64,000 nt of DNA from Streptomyces odontomachi (GCF_024435355.1 NZ_JAMJWG010000004.1:434001-498000), one strand, 5' to 3'. Positions 33,781 to 42,944 are shown, counted from the first letter of the stretch. Made by a program: numbers and translations. Notes: generated by a model from the letters alone, not told the origin.

Positions 33781-35192
33781 CCACGACCCTCGCCGACGAC
33801 CGCCCAACCGACGACCGCCCGGCCGTCGCCGACGGCGGCAGCGACGGCGGCAGCGGGGCCGGCGCCCGTCGTGTCCCGGTGTCACGGGGCTACCGCTTCG
33901 AGCTGGTCAAGCTGGTCTCGCAGTGGCGCATCCGGCTGGTGACGCTCGCCTGCTGGATCGTTCCTGCACTCTTTGTCGCCGGCGTCGGCCAGCAGGCGAC
34001 GCTCCCCGTCGACACCCTCTTCGGCCGCTGGATGCACGCCACGGCGTGGGCCGGCCCGCTGGTGATGCTGGGGTTCGCCGGCACCTGGGCGCTACCGCTG
34101 CTGACCTCGCTGGTCGCCGGTGACGTGTTCGCCTCCGAGGACCGGCTCGGCACCTGGCGCCATCTGCTCGTGGCGGTCCGCTCGCCCGGCCGGATCTTCG
34201 TGGCGAAGACCCTGGCCAGCCTCACGGTCATCCTGCTGCTGGTGGCCGGGCTCGCCTGTTCCAGCGCGGTCGGCGGGCTCCTGGCGGTCGGCAACCGGCC
34301 GCTCGTCGGGCTCGACGGCCATCTGCTCTCGCCCGGGGACGCGGGCGTGAAGGTCCTGCTCGCCTGGCTCTGCGCGCTCGCCCCGACCCTGGCACTCGCC
34401 GGCATCGGACTGCTCGGCTCCGTCACGCTGGGGCGCTCCCCGATGGGGCTGCTGCTGCCCGCGCTGGTCGCGCTCGCGATGCAGCTCGCCCAGCTGATGC
34501 CGCTGCCCGTCGCCGTGCGCCTCGCCCTGCCCGGCTACGCCTTCATCTCCTGGAACGGCCTGTTCACCGGGCCTGCCCAGCTCGGCCCGCTGCTGATCGG
34601 CATCGTGGTCAGCCTGGTGTGGGCGACGGTCACGACCGCCCTGGCGTATCTGCTGTTCCTGCGGCGTGACTTCACCAACCTGAACGACGACGGCTCAGCG
34701 CGCCGCGCGGTCACCGCCGGTCTCCTGCCGCTCGGCGCCCTGATCGCCCTGACGGCCGGGATCGTCGGCCCGGCGACCGGTGCCGCGTCGTCGACGGGGT
34801 CCGGGATCGAACAGCACAAGGTCGAACGCTCCGTCGCCACGGCGTTCGCCCACCTGTACCGGATCCAGACCGACCAGCTCAACCGGCCTGCCGTGACCGA
34901 GGCGCAGCTGAAGGCGACGGCGGCGTGCACCAAGGGCAGCGTGCGGGTCGCTGCCGAGGGTCCGGGCAATGACTGGCGGTGTGTCGTGACCTGGCACCTG
35001 CCTGGCGTCGAGGCCGCGGGGACGGCCATCTACCAGCTCGACGTCACCCCTGACGGGCGTTACACGGCCGACGGCGACGGACCGAAGGAAGTGAACGGCT
35101 ACTTCCTGGTGCGGACCCCGGACGGTGACGCTCCGAACCCCCTGTGGCAGTTCGACGGCAATGTCGCGCTGCTCCCTACCCCGAAGGGATAG
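33777..35192 (+). CDS. ABC permease with C-terminal extracytoplasmic domain
   Basis: A 471-residue permease. After a 40-residue acidic/Gly tail come six helices of an ABC2-type membrane domain (FELVKLVSQWRIRLVTLACW at the start). A further helix (AVTAGLLPLGALIALTAGIVGPATG, about 310-335) then leads to an extra C-terminal domain of about 135 residues (from IEQHKVERSVATAFAHLYRI), which has a Cys pair (ATAACTKG, WRCVVTW) and lies outside. Ordinary DrrB-type permeases end after six helices, so the fused outer domain is unusual. The start overlaps the ATPase stop (ATGA), and the next gene follows after 3 nt, so all three products are made together. Confidence 0.9.
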   Translation: MTTTLADDRPTDDRPAVADGGSDGGSGAGARRVPVSRGYRFELVKLVSQWRIRLVTLACWIVPALFVAGVGQQATLPVDTLFGRWMHATAWAGPLVMLGFAGTWALPLLTSLVAGDVFASEDRLGTWRHLLVAVRSPGRIFVAKTLASLTVILLLVAGLACSSAVGGLLAVGNRPLVGLDGHLLSPGDAGVKVLLAWLCALAPTLALAGIGLLGSVTLGRSPMGLLLPALVALAMQLAQLMPLPVAVRLALPGYAFISWNGLFTGPAQLGPLLIGIVVSLVWATVTTALAYLLFLRRDFTNLNDDGSARRAVTAGLLPLGALIALTAGIVGPATGAASSTGSGIEQHKVERSVATAFAHLYRIQTDQLNRPAVTEAQLKATAACTKGSVRVAAEGPGNDWRCVVTWHLPGVEAAGTAIYQLDVTPDGRYTADGDGPKEVNGYFLVRTPDGDAPNPLWQFDGNVALLPTPKG

Positions 35193-35195
35193 TCC

Positions 35196-37946
35196 ATGCA
35201 GGTAGTGCGTCGACGCAGGCGTGTCGAGAGAGGCCTCTTCGGCTTTCTCACCAGACCCACCCGTCGCCGGGTCCCCCTGGTGACAGCAGGCATCACGGCC
35301 GGTGCCGTGATAGCCGCCGGCACCGCCTTCGCGCAGACCGACCAGTTCCGCCACGACCAGGTCGGCCAGGTCACCAGGGACGGCCAGGTCATCTCCAGTG
35401 ACCAGTACATCGATCCGTACGGTGACCGGCTCGTCGTCGACAACGGCAAGATCATGTCGTCCGCGGTCAGCCCGGACGGCACCCACCTCGCGGCCTCCGT
35501 CACCGACGGCGGCGCCGCCCTGGCCATCGTCGACCTGAAGAACTGGTCGGTGCAGCAGCTGGTCGGCAACGCGGCGACGTCGGTTCCGAAGCTCGCCGGC
35601 AACGACGTGGGCCAGGAAGGCCCCGCCTACTCCCCCGACGGCTCCCAGCTGTGGCTGGGCCAGACCGACGGCTACACCAGGCTCACCGTCAACGCGGACG
35701 GCAGCGTGAGCAACCCGGTGGCCGTCAAGATCCCCGCGGACGGCGCCAAGCACGCGCTGGTGGCCGGGGCGGTGTTCTCGCCCGACGGCTCGACCGTGTA
35801 CTCCGCGGTCAACGGCCAGAACCGGGTGGTCGCCATCGACGCGGCGACCGGGACCGTCCAGCGGAGCTGGACCGTCGGCAACGCGCCGCGTGGCATCACG
35901 AAGGTCGGCGACAAGCTCTACGTCAGCAACGAGGGCGGGCGCCCGGCGAAGCCCGGCGAGACCACCATCAACTCGTACAACACCCAGGTCCCGGCCAACC
36001 CGAAGACCGGGGCCACCACCACCGGCACGGTCAGCGTCATCGACCTGGCGCACCCGGACGCGGCCGTCGGCAGCATCGACGTCGGACTGCACCCGACCGC
36101 CCTGTACGCGCACCGGGGCACGCTGTTCGTCACCAACACCGCCACCAACGACGTGTCGGTGATCGACACGGCCAAGGACAAGGTCGTCCAGACCATCGCC
36201 ACCCAGCCGTGGCCCGAGGCCTCGGTCGGCTACGAGCCCGACGCGGTGACGCTCACCGACGACGGCCATCTGCTGGTGACGCTGGGCCGCGCCAACGCGG
36301 TCGCCGTCTACCGGTACAGGAGCGCGCTGGAGCCGGTCTCCTACGTCGGCCTGCTCCCGACGGACTACTTCCCCTCCGAGATCTCAGCCGTGGGCGACCA
36401 GATCGTGGTCTCCAACACCCGTGGCATCGACGCCCGCCGTCCCACCACCAAGGCCGGGCACGGCACGCACGACACGACGTCGAGCGTGGAGCGGTTCACG
36501 CTGCCGGACGACAGCGTGATCAGGAAGCAGACGTCCAAGGTCTTCCGGCAGAACGGCTGGTCCGGCTCCGTCGAGGTGGCCGAGGGCAGCAAGGCCAGGG
36601 CGGTTCCGGTCCCGAAGCGGCTCGGCGAGCCCTCGACGATCAAGCACGTCTTCCTGCTCGTCAAGGAGAACCGGACCTACGACCAGCTCTACGGTGACAT
36701 CCCGCAGGGCAACGGCGACCCGGCGCTCGCGGAGTTCGGCGAGAACGTCACGCCGAACCAGCACGCCCTGACCCGGCAGTTCGGGCTGTACGACAACACC
36801 TACGACATCGGCACCAACTCCGCCGAGGGCCACAACTGGCTGATGCAGGCGGACGACCCGGAGTACACCGAGTCCTCGGCCGGCGAGTACAAGCGCAGCT
36901 ACGACACCGAGGACGACGCGCTCGGCCACCAGCGGACCGGCTTCATCTGGTCCGGTGCGCAGGCGGCCGGCAGGTCCGTACGGGACTTCGGCGAGTTCCA
37001 GCAGTTCCTGACCAAGCCGTCGGACGCCAGCTGGCAGAACCTGTACTGCGACACCAGGACCATGCAGTCGACGGGCCAGGGCACCGCCTACCCGCTGAAC
37101 TCGTCGTCGCCGATCCCGTCGCTGAACGACGTCTCGGTGCACGGCTACCCGAAGTTCGACACCAGCGTCCCGGACATCTACCGGGAGGAGCTCTGGAAGC
37201 AGGACTTCGAGAAGAACGGTCCGGCGAACCTGAACATGTTCTGGCTCTCCAGCGACCACACCGGCGGTCCGGCGACCGCGCCCGCCCAGGTCGCGGACAA
37301 CGACCTGGCGGTCGGCAGGATCGTCGACACGATCTCGCACAGCAGGTACTGGAAGGACTCCGCGATCTTCGTCGTGGAGGACGACTCCCAGGCCGGTCTC
37401 GACCACGTCGACGGCCACCGTGCCCCGATCCAGATCATCAGCCCCTGGGCGCAGCACGGCACCGTCGACAGCCGCTACTACTCCCAGATCACGGTGATCC
37501 GCACCATCGAGCAGATCCTCGGGATCCACCCGATGAACCAGAAGGACAGTGCGGCCACCCCGATGAGCGGGGCGTTCACCCACAAGCCGAACTTCGCCCC
37601 GTTCACGGCGCTGCCCAACCGGACCGCGCTGACCGACGGCCTGGCGACCCCGCCGTCCTGCGGCCTGGACACCCCGGCGGCGCAGGACCCCACCGCGGCA
37701 CCCGTGCCGTCCGCCAAGGTGCCCGCCGACAAGCGGGCGCTCGCGGCGCAGTGGGACAAGTGGAAGTCGAAGCAGCGGCTGACCGGGCCCAACGCCGTGC
37801 CCGACTACGCGCCGCCCGCGCAGATGAACCACTTCACGTGGTACCAGACGCACGAGTGGAAGAAGCCGTACCCGGGCGAGGACAAGATCTACGCACCGCA
37901 GGACGTGCCCGGCGCCTACATCCCGTCGTCGGAGAACGACGGCTGA
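35196..37946 (+). CDS. Secreted YncE-like beta-propeller/phosphoesterase
   Basis: A 916-residue exported two-domain protein. The basic N terminus (VVRRRRRVERG) and helix TAGITAGAVIAAGTAF form a signal or anchor. Residues ~60-440 are a YncE-like 7-bladed propeller (SPDGTHLAASVTDG, SPDGSTVYSAVNG). Residues ~470-840 are a phosphoesterase/alkaline-phosphatase-like domain beginning HVFLLVKENRTYDQLYGD, with AEGHNWLMQ, NMFWLSSDHTGG and FVVEDDSQAGLDHVDGHRAP, which carry metal-binding Asp, Glu and His. The ATG is 3 nt after the permease stop. The arrangement suggests the exporter moves or supports this enzyme or its substrate (for instance a phospho-polymer), by inference. A 16-bp-stem terminator follows. 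Confidence 0.92.
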   Translation: MQVVRRRRRVERGLFGFLTRPTRRRVPLVTAGITAGAVIAAGTAFAQTDQFRHDQVGQVTRDGQVISSDQYIDPYGDRLVVDNGKIMSSAVSPDGTHLAASVTDGGAALAIVDLKNWSVQQLVGNAATSVPKLAGNDVGQEGPAYSPDGSQLWLGQTDGYTRLTVNADGSVSNPVAVKIPADGAKHALVAGAVFSPDGSTVYSAVNGQNRVVAIDAATGTVQRSWTVGNAPRGITKVGDKLYVSNEGGRPAKPGETTINSYNTQVPANPKTGATTTGTVSVIDLAHPDAAVGSIDVGLHPTALYAHRGTLFVTNTATNDVSVIDTAKDKVVQTIATQPWPEASVGYEPDAVTLTDDGHLLVTLGRANAVAVYRYRSALEPVSYVGLLPTDYFPSEISAVGDQIVVSNTRGIDARRPTTKAGHGTHDTTSSVERFTLPDDSVIRKQTSKVFRQNGWSGSVEVAEGSKARAVPVPKRLGEPSTIKHVFLLVKENRTYDQLYGDIPQGNGDPALAEFGENVTPNQHALTRQFGLYDNTYDIGTNSAEGHNWLMQADDPEYTESSAGEYKRSYDTEDDALGHQRTGFIWSGAQAAGRSVRDFGEFQQFLTKPSDASWQNLYCDTRTMQSTGQGTAYPLNSSSPIPSLNDVSVHGYPKFDTSVPDIYREELWKQDFEKNGPANLNMFWLSSDHTGGPATAPAQVADNDLAVGRIVDTISHSRYWKDSAIFVVEDDSQAGLDHVDGHRAPIQIISPWAQHGTVDSRYYSQITVIRTIEQILGIHPMNQKDSAATPMSGAFTHKPNFAPFTALPNRTALTDGLATPPSCGLDTPAAQDPTAAPVPSAKVPADKRALAAQWDKWKSKQRLTGPNAVPDYAPPAQMNHFTWYQTHEWKKPYPGEDKIYAPQDVPGAYIPSSENDG

Positions 37947-37977
37947 CGTTGGCTGACCTGGACTGACCAGCACACAC

Positions 37978-38013
37978 GGGCCCCTGGCCGGCGACGCCGC
38001 CGGCCAGGGGCCC
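37978..38013 (+). terminator. Strong terminator of the ABC-phosphoesterase operon
   Basis: A perfect 16-bp stem (37978-37993 with 37998-38013) with a 4-nt loop, 31 nt after the phosphoesterase stop. Confidence 0.93.
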
Positions 38014-38089
38014 CGCGTCATCACAGCCGGGATGAATCCCCCGCTCCCGTACGGGTACCGGGTGGGGAGTCCCGCGAGGAGGCGCCCTC

Positions 38090-39070
38090 ATGACGCGGTC
38101 GACGGGCCACCGGACCGGCCCCGCAACCATCGACAACCGCACGAGCCTGCCGGAGCAGCGGTCGGCGGCTCGCTCGACGCCGCAGCCGTCGCACCACCCG
38201 GCCTGGGGAGTGGCGGCCGGCGCCCTGTGCGTGTCGGCCTCCGCGGTACTGCTGGGGCTGTCCGGTGCCGACCCCGGAACGGCCTCGTTCTACCGCTGCC
38301 TTCTGGCCCTGCCGCCCCTCGCGCTGCTGGCGGTGCCGGAGCAGCGCCGCGAGGGCCTGCCGCCGCGCCGGCAGTACGGGCTCGCGGTGCTGGCCGGCGC
38401 CATGTTCGCCGGGGACATGCTGCTGTGGACGCAGGCGATCCCGGAGGTCGGCGCCGGGCTCTCCACCGTGCTCGTGAACGTGCAGGTGGTGCTGGTGCCC
38501 CTGCTGGCCTGGACGATCGACCGCGAGCCGCTGCCGCGTGCCTTCCTGCTCTGGGTGCCGGTGATCCTCGTCGGCGTCGTGCTCACGGGCGGGGTCGTCG
38601 AGGGCGGCGCCTTCGGCGGCGATCCGCTGTGGGGCACGGTGCACGCGGTGCTGGCGGCCGTGTGCTACTCGGTGTTCCTGTTCCTGCTGCGGCGCGGCGG
38701 TCACGGGGGGCACGTGCGCCAGTCGTACGTCCTGGTGATCGCGTCCGCCGCCGTGGTGTCGCTGCTCGCGGGCCTGCTCGGCTACGGGATGGACTTCACC
38801 CCGGGTTGGCGGATCCTCGGATGGCTGCTGGTGGTGGCGGTGACCAGCCAGGTGGTGGGGTGGCTGCTCGTCGCGTCCTTCTCACCCCGGCTGGCCAGCC
38901 ACGTCGGCGCCGTCCTGCTGCTGCTCACACCGGTGGGCGCGGTGGCGCTGGGCGCCGTCGTGCTCGGCGAACGGCCCACCGGGCTGCAACTGGCCGGCTG
39001 CCTGCTGATCCTGCTCAGCGCCTACTTCGCCGCCACCCGCAAGCCCCGGACACGGCGGCGCACCGGCTGA
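38090..39070 (+). CDS. EamA/DMT-family transporter
   Basis: A 326-residue 10-helix membrane protein with EamA-type repeats (SVFLFLLRRGGHGGHVRQ between halves; the second half ends with QLAGCLLILLSAYFAA). The first 40 residues are a polar, probably disordered cytoplasmic tail. The ATG at 38090 follows GCGAGGAGG. It is separated from the upstream operon by a strong terminator and is convergent with a TetR gene. The substrate is unknown. Confidence 0.88.
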   Translation: MTRSTGHRTGPATIDNRTSLPEQRSAARSTPQPSHHPAWGVAAGALCVSASAVLLGLSGADPGTASFYRCLLALPPLALLAVPEQRREGLPPRRQYGLAVLAGAMFAGDMLLWTQAIPEVGAGLSTVLVNVQVVLVPLLAWTIDREPLPRAFLLWVPVILVGVVLTGGVVEGGAFGGDPLWGTVHAVLAAVCYSVFLFLLRRGGHGGHVRQSYVLVIASAAVVSLLAGLLGYGMDFTPGWRILGWLLVVAVTSQVVGWLLVASFSPRLASHVGAVLLLLTPVGAVALGAVVLGERPTGLQLAGCLLILLSAYFAATRKPRTRRRTG

Positions 39071-39095
39071 CGGGGCCGGCGCGGGCCGCCCCCGT
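39070..39095. terminator. Convergent-gene terminator hairpin
   Basis: ACGGGG-c-CGGC, a 4-nt loop, then GCCG-c-CCCCGT: ten base pairs interrupted by one C-C mismatch, between the EamA and TetR stops. Confidence 0.65.
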
Positions 39096-39117
39096 CTCCC
39101 GTCCTGGTCCAAGTGCG

Positions 39118-39810
39118 CTAGCCGGGTGCCGTCGTGGTGGCCTGGGCGAGCAGCCCGTCGACGAAGGCCTCGAGCGCACGGGGATACGTGTCCCGCAGGG
39201 CCAGCGCGGGCCATTGGTCGCCGATGGCGGCGAGGCGTGGCATCCGGGCCCCGTCGAGGTTGCCGAACATCGCCTCGGTCCCGGCGGGTTGCCGGTCCTC
39301 GGCGCGGCGGCGGGCGGAGTGCGCCCGCACGAGGATCTCGCCGGCCGTGTAGTACCAGAGGCTGCGGAAGACGTCGACGGCCTGCACGAGCGTGCATCCG
39401 TGGTCGATGGCCGCGGCGACGATGGCTTCCACCATCCCCAGGGCCGAGGTGCCGAGCCGGCCGAGGAAACCGTCGGCCGTGAGGATCTCGGCGGCCCACG
39501 GCCAGGCGGCCAGGGAGTCGTGGATCGCGAGGGTCGCCGCGACGATGCGGTCACGCGGTGACCCGGGCAGGTCGGGTCGCAGGGTCTGATCGGCGTGCTC
39601 GTTGAGCAGTTGGATCAGCAGGTCCTCCTTGTCCCGCACATGGTGGTACAGCGTCGTCGCCCCGATGCCCAGCTCGGCGGCGAGTCGACGGACGGTCAGC
39701 TTCTCCCAGCCGTCTCGCTCGATGATCCGGCGGGCGCCCGCCAGGATCTCGGCGCGGGAGGTCAGGGGTGGTCGGCCGGTGCGGCCGTGCGGTGACTTGG
39801 GTCGGGGCAC
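39118..39810 (-). CDS. TetR-family transcriptional regulator
   Basis: A 230-residue TetR protein. The HTH is KLTVRRLAAELGIGATTLYHHV (about 38-59), followed by an all-helical ligand domain. The C-terminal half (SLWYYTAGEILVRAHSARRR) resembles the TetR_C group that senses hydrophobic drugs. The frame is open further upstream; the GTG at 39810 (MPRPKSPHGRTGRPPLTS) is preferred because TetR proteins rarely have longer tails, though its ribosome binding site is close and weak. It is divergent from the cupin-MFS operon, whose start codon carries a perfect 12-bp palindrome, the likely binding site. Confidence 0.87.
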   Translation of the reverse strand: MPRPKSPHGRTGRPPLTSRAEILAGARRIIERDGWEKLTVRRLAAELGIGATTLYHHVRDKEDLLIQLLNEHADQTLRPDLPGSPRDRIVAATLAIHDSLAAWPWAAEILTADGFLGRLGTSALGMVEAIVAAAIDHGCTLVQAVDVFRSLWYYTAGEILVRAHSARRRAEDRQPAGTEAMFGNLDGARMPRLAAIGDQWPALALRDTYPRALEAFVDGLLAQATTTAPG

Positions 39811-39873
39811 CGCTCCATCATGCGGCCTCGCCACCCGTCGCCAGGACGTCGGTGCGGGCGCGACCTCAGCCGC

Positions 39874-39902
39874 TCGACACCCGGATGCTCCGGTGCTACT
39901 TT
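39874..39902 (+). promoter_or_regulatory. Promoter of the cupin-MFS operon
   Basis: TCGACA (39874-39879), 17 bp, TACTTT (39897-39902). The expected start, seven bases on, is the A of the cupin ATG at 39909, which predicts a leaderless mRNA. No ribosome binding site precedes the ATG, in agreement. Confidence 0.65.
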
Positions 39903-39903
39903 C

Positions 39904-39915
39904 GGAACATGTTCC
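39904..39915. promoter_or_regulatory. Operator GGAACATGTTCC over the cupin start codon
   Basis: A perfect 12-bp palindrome whose centre is the ATG. It overlaps the predicted transcription start, so a bound repressor would stop initiation. The TetR gene starts 94 nt away on the other strand. Confidence 0.7.
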
Positions 39916-40340
39916 AAAACTTAATTCGACCACTCGACGCCTTCGAAACCCTGGTCCAGCTCCGGGTCAACGGCAGCGCGACCGTGAGCGCGCGCCCCGC
40001 CACCGTCGAAGTCGGCCTGTGGACCGTGGCCATGCACCGTGCCGACAGCGACGCAGCGCTGCACTCCGACGTCTGGGAGCGCCATCCCACCGGGGACGAG
40101 GTGCTCTGCGCGCTGTCCGGCGCGTTCACGGTGCACCTGCGCGACCACGGCGCACCTCCCGTCACCCTGACCGCCGGCCGGACCTGCGTCGTCCCCGCCG
40201 GGCACTGGCACCGGCTGGCGGTCGTCGAGCCCGGCGACCTGCTGTCCATCACCCCCCGCACCGGCACCCGCCACGAGCGGGTCGCACCGGACGTGCACAC
40301 CGTCGAGGGCCGAACCGTGGTGGAGACCGGGCAATGGTGA
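39909..40340 (+). CDS. Cupin-domain protein
   Basis: A 143-residue single-domain cupin. The motifs GDEVLCALSGAFTVHLRDHG and CVVPAGHWHRLAVVEPG match cupin motifs 1 and 2, giving Glu and His residues for a metal site. The frame is open upstream, but the ATG at 39909 (MFQNLIRPLDAFETL) fits both the family and the promoter; translation is probably leaderless. The stop overlaps the MFS start by 7 nt. Function is unknown; a sensor or isomerase role linked to the exported compound is possible. Confidence 0.82.
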   Translation: MFQNLIRPLDAFETLVQLRVNGSATVSARPATVEVGLWTVAMHRADSDAALHSDVWERHPTGDEVLCALSGAFTVHLRDHGAPPVTLTAGRTCVVPAGHWHRLAVVEPGDLLSITPRTGTRHERVAPDVHTVEGRTVVETGQW

Positions 40341-41812
40341 GAACCGGGGACTCAGCGGCTGCCGCATCGGCCGCCGATCCGTCCGCACGACAACGCCCCG
40401 GGCTCACCCTCGCCGCGGTGGCCGTGGTGCAGTTCATGGTGTCGCTCGACCTCTCCGTGGTGAACGTCGGCCTCCCCCAGATCGCCGCCGGCCTCGGCTT
40501 CAGCGCGGCCGGCCTGACCTGGGTGATCCATGCCTACGCCCTCGCTTTCGGCGGGCTGCTCCTGCTGGGCGGCAAGGCGGCCGACCGGTACGGGCGCAAG
40601 CGGGTCCTGCTGCTCGGGCTCGGCCTGTTCGGCCTCGCCTCGCTCCTCGGCGGCCTCGCCCGGGAACCCGGTCACCTCGTGGCCGCCCGCGCCGCACAGG
40701 GCATCGGTGCCGCCACGCTGGCGCCGGCCGCGCTGGCGCTGCTCACCGCGACGTTCCCGACGGGCCGCGCCCGCATCCGGGCCTTCGGGGTGTGGAGCGC
40801 GGCGAACGCCGCGGGGGGCGCCTTCGGTGTCCTGACAGGCGGCGTCCTCACGGAGTACGCCGGCTGGCGCTGGGTGATGTTCGTGAACGTGCCGATGGCC
40901 GCGTGCGCGCTGGCCCTGGTCTGGCGCGGCGTCACCGCCGCACCGCCCCCGGTGCGCACCGGCCGTCCGGACGTGCTCGGTGCCGTGCTGGCCACGGCGG
41001 GCATGACCCTGCTGGTGTTCGGCGTCGTGCGCACCGACCGGTACGCGTGGGCCTCGCCGGTCACGCTGACGACCCTGGCGGTCGCCGCGGCGCTGCTGGT
41101 CGCGTTCGTGCACGTGGAGCGGACCACCGCACGGGAGCCGTTGGTCCGACTCGGCCTGTTCGCCAACCGCTCGGTCGCCGGCGCCAACGCCTTCAACCTC
41201 CTGGTCGGCGCCGCCATGGCCGCGGCCTTCTACTTCATGTCGCTCTACTTGCAACGGGTGCTCGGCATCGGTCCGGCCCTGACCGGCCTGGAGTTCCTGC
41301 CGTTCGCCCTCGGGGTGATCGCAGGGTCCGTGCTCGCCGTCCGGCTCGGCTACCGCCTCGCGCCGCGCACCCTCCTGGTCGCGGGTGGCCTCCTGACCGC
41401 GACCGGGTTCGCCTGGTTCGGCCTGATCAGCCCGGACGGCACGTTCGCCGCCGACGTCCTGGGGCCCTCGATCGTCGCCAGCGTCGGCTTCGGGCTCTGC
41501 CTCGGACCGGTCGTCTCCACCGCCACCGTCGGCGTCGCGGCGCAGGAGACCGGCACCGCGTCGGGCCTGCTCAACAGCGCACGCCAGATCGGCGCCTCGC
41601 TGGGCCTCGCCGCCCTGGGCACCGCCGCCCAGCACCGCACCGGCAGCTCCGTCACGCCCCAGGCCCTCAACGACGGATACGCACTCGGCCTGGCCCTCAG
41701 CGCGGCGCTCCTCGTCACCGCAGCCCTGCTCGCCCTCGCCGTCCTGCGGACCGGCCCGCCCGCACCGGTCCGGCGGGCCACCACCGACGATCTGCTCCCG
41801 GCCCGGGAGTGA
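40334..41812 (+). CDS. MFS exporter, DHA2 (14-helix drug) type
   Basis: A 492-residue multidrug-type exporter. Motif A is GGKAADRYGRKRVLL and the start MVSLDLSVVNVGLPQI holds the D-x-x-x-V-N-V-A-L-like motif of DHA2 antiporters. About 14 helices are predicted. The ATG at 40334 overlaps the cupin gene by 7 nt, so the pair is translationally linked. With TetR on the other side it forms a classical drug-inducible efflux unit. Confidence 0.92.
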   Translation: MVRTGDSAAAASAADPSARQRPGLTLAAVAVVQFMVSLDLSVVNVGLPQIAAGLGFSAAGLTWVIHAYALAFGGLLLLGGKAADRYGRKRVLLLGLGLFGLASLLGGLAREPGHLVAARAAQGIGAATLAPAALALLTATFPTGRARIRAFGVWSAANAAGGAFGVLTGGVLTEYAGWRWVMFVNVPMAACALALVWRGVTAAPPPVRTGRPDVLGAVLATAGMTLLVFGVVRTDRYAWASPVTLTTLAVAAALLVAFVHVERTTAREPLVRLGLFANRSVAGANAFNLLVGAAMAAAFYFMSLYLQRVLGIGPALTGLEFLPFALGVIAGSVLAVRLGYRLAPRTLLVAGGLLTATGFAWFGLISPDGTFAADVLGPSIVASVGFGLCLGPVVSTATVGVAAQETGTASGLLNSARQIGASLGLAALGTAAQHRTGSSVTPQALNDGYALGLALSAALLVTAALLALAVLRTGPPAPVRRATTDDLLPARE

Positions 41813-41830
41813 CGACCGCGACGGGCCGCG

Positions 41831-42679
41831 TCATCGACCCAGCGGGTGGGTGTACGGCAGTTGCTCGGCCACGGCGGTGGCGGACGGGGCGCATTCCGGG
41901 TGGCCGTAGCCGCTCGCGCTGACTCCGTTGTGGATGTCGAAGATGATGTTGTCCCCGTCGGGCCGTGGCCGCACCCCCGTGGGCACGTTGTCCAGCCCGA
42001 GGGCGTCCCGCATCTTCCAGGCCACGACGTGGTCCGTGCAGGAGGTGTCGCCGCTGACGCCGATCCCGCCGACGAGCCGGTTGCGGGTGTAGAGCGCCAG
42101 GCCGCCGCCGAAGACGTTGACGCCACCGAGCTTCCTGCCGACCATCGGGTCGTCGCCCTGGCCGTACCGTGCCGGGTCGCCCGCGTAACCGACCGCCGGA
42201 TCGACGGGGTTGCTGGTCTGCAACCCGAACAGGCTGCCCCCGGGCTGGACCGGGCTGTAGAGGTTCGCGGTGGACAGCGCCAGGCCGGGGAGGACTCCGC
42301 GTGATCCCGGCGGAAGGCTGAAGGCGTTCGCCGTGTACGCCTTCTGCGCCGCGATCAACCGGCTGCCCGGCCACTGCGCACCCCGGTCGGGCCCGGAGAA
42401 CGCCACCGCGCACACGATGCCGTCCCGGTTGACCGAGACCGCCCACATGTCGTTGCCGAGCCCGCCGTTCCCGCCCTCCCTGACGACCTTGGCGACGACG
42501 CGGCGCAGTTGTGCGTGATCGGGGACGTCCGCGCAGTCCGCCGGCGCGGTGACCGCATTCGCGCTGCCCGAATCCGTGCTGGGCGCCGAGCCGTGGGCGA
42601 CGGACGAACCCATGAAAACGGTCAGGGGCAGGGACGAGAAGAGGGCCACGGCCACCGAGATCCGGATTCTCGCTTTCAC
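41831..42679 (-). CDS. Secreted HbpS/GlcG-type haem-binding protein
   Basis: A 282-residue exported protein. Signal MKARIRISVAVALFSSLPLT cleaves near VAHGSA. The domain shows the DUF336/GlcG pattern (GNDMWAVSVNRDGIVCAVAF, AAQKAYTANAF, GGLALYTRNRLVGGIGVSGD), shared with Streptomyces HbpS, which binds haem outside the cell and talks to a redox sensor kinase. The GTG at 42679 has GAGGAG 8 nt upstream. Here no kinase pair lies next to it, and the length is greater than that of HbpS, with a C-terminal extension that includes VIFDIHNGVSASGYGHPEC-like Cys residues. It converges on the MFS gene. Confidence 0.82.
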   Translation of the reverse strand: MKARIRISVAVALFSSLPLTVFMGSSVAHGSAPSTDSGSANAVTAPADCADVPDHAQLRRVVAKVVREGGNGGLGNDMWAVSVNRDGIVCAVAFSGPDRGAQWPGSRLIAAQKAYTANAFSLPPGSRGVLPGLALSTANLYSPVQPGGSLFGLQTSNPVDPAVGYAGDPARYGQGDDPMVGRKLGGVNVFGGGLALYTRNRLVGGIGVSGDTSCTDHVVAWKMRDALGLDNVPTGVRPRPDGDNIIFDIHNGVSASGYGHPECAPSATAVAEQLPYTHPLGR

Positions 42680-42906
42680 TGCATGACTCCTCTGTACGTG
42701 ATCGAATCCCCCGCGCCCCGGCGCGCACGGCCGTCCGCCTGTGACCGTTGTGACCGCCCACCTGCGACCGTCCGCGTGACCGTCCACGAGAACAGGCACA
42801 CCGTAGGTCTCGAGGCTCGCAATCCCGCGCATATACCCGCGCATCCGGCCAGGCACCGGAAGGAGTGCACTCCAACGCCGTAACGGCAGGCCCACCACCT
42901 GGGGCG

Positions 42907-42914
42907 AAACGTTT
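42907..42914. promoter_or_regulatory. LacI-type operator (AAACGTTT) before the LacI gene
   Basis: The core of GAAACGTTTTAC, 31 nt before the LacI start. It covers the expected -35 element upstream of TAGACT (42929-42934), which suggests autoregulation. It is the first of three such sites. Confidence 0.75.
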
Positions 42915-42944
42915 TACAGCCGGCGCGCTAGACTGCGTCCGCAC

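Noticed and set aside
34430..34450. GGGGCGCTCCCC-like sequence resembling a sugar operator
   Set aside because: It lies inside the ABC permease coding region and lacks the GAGCGCTC core.
36384..38024. Open frame of 546 codons antisense to the phosphoesterase
   Set aside because: Val/Arg/Leu-rich shadow; the plus-strand protein is clearly recognisable.
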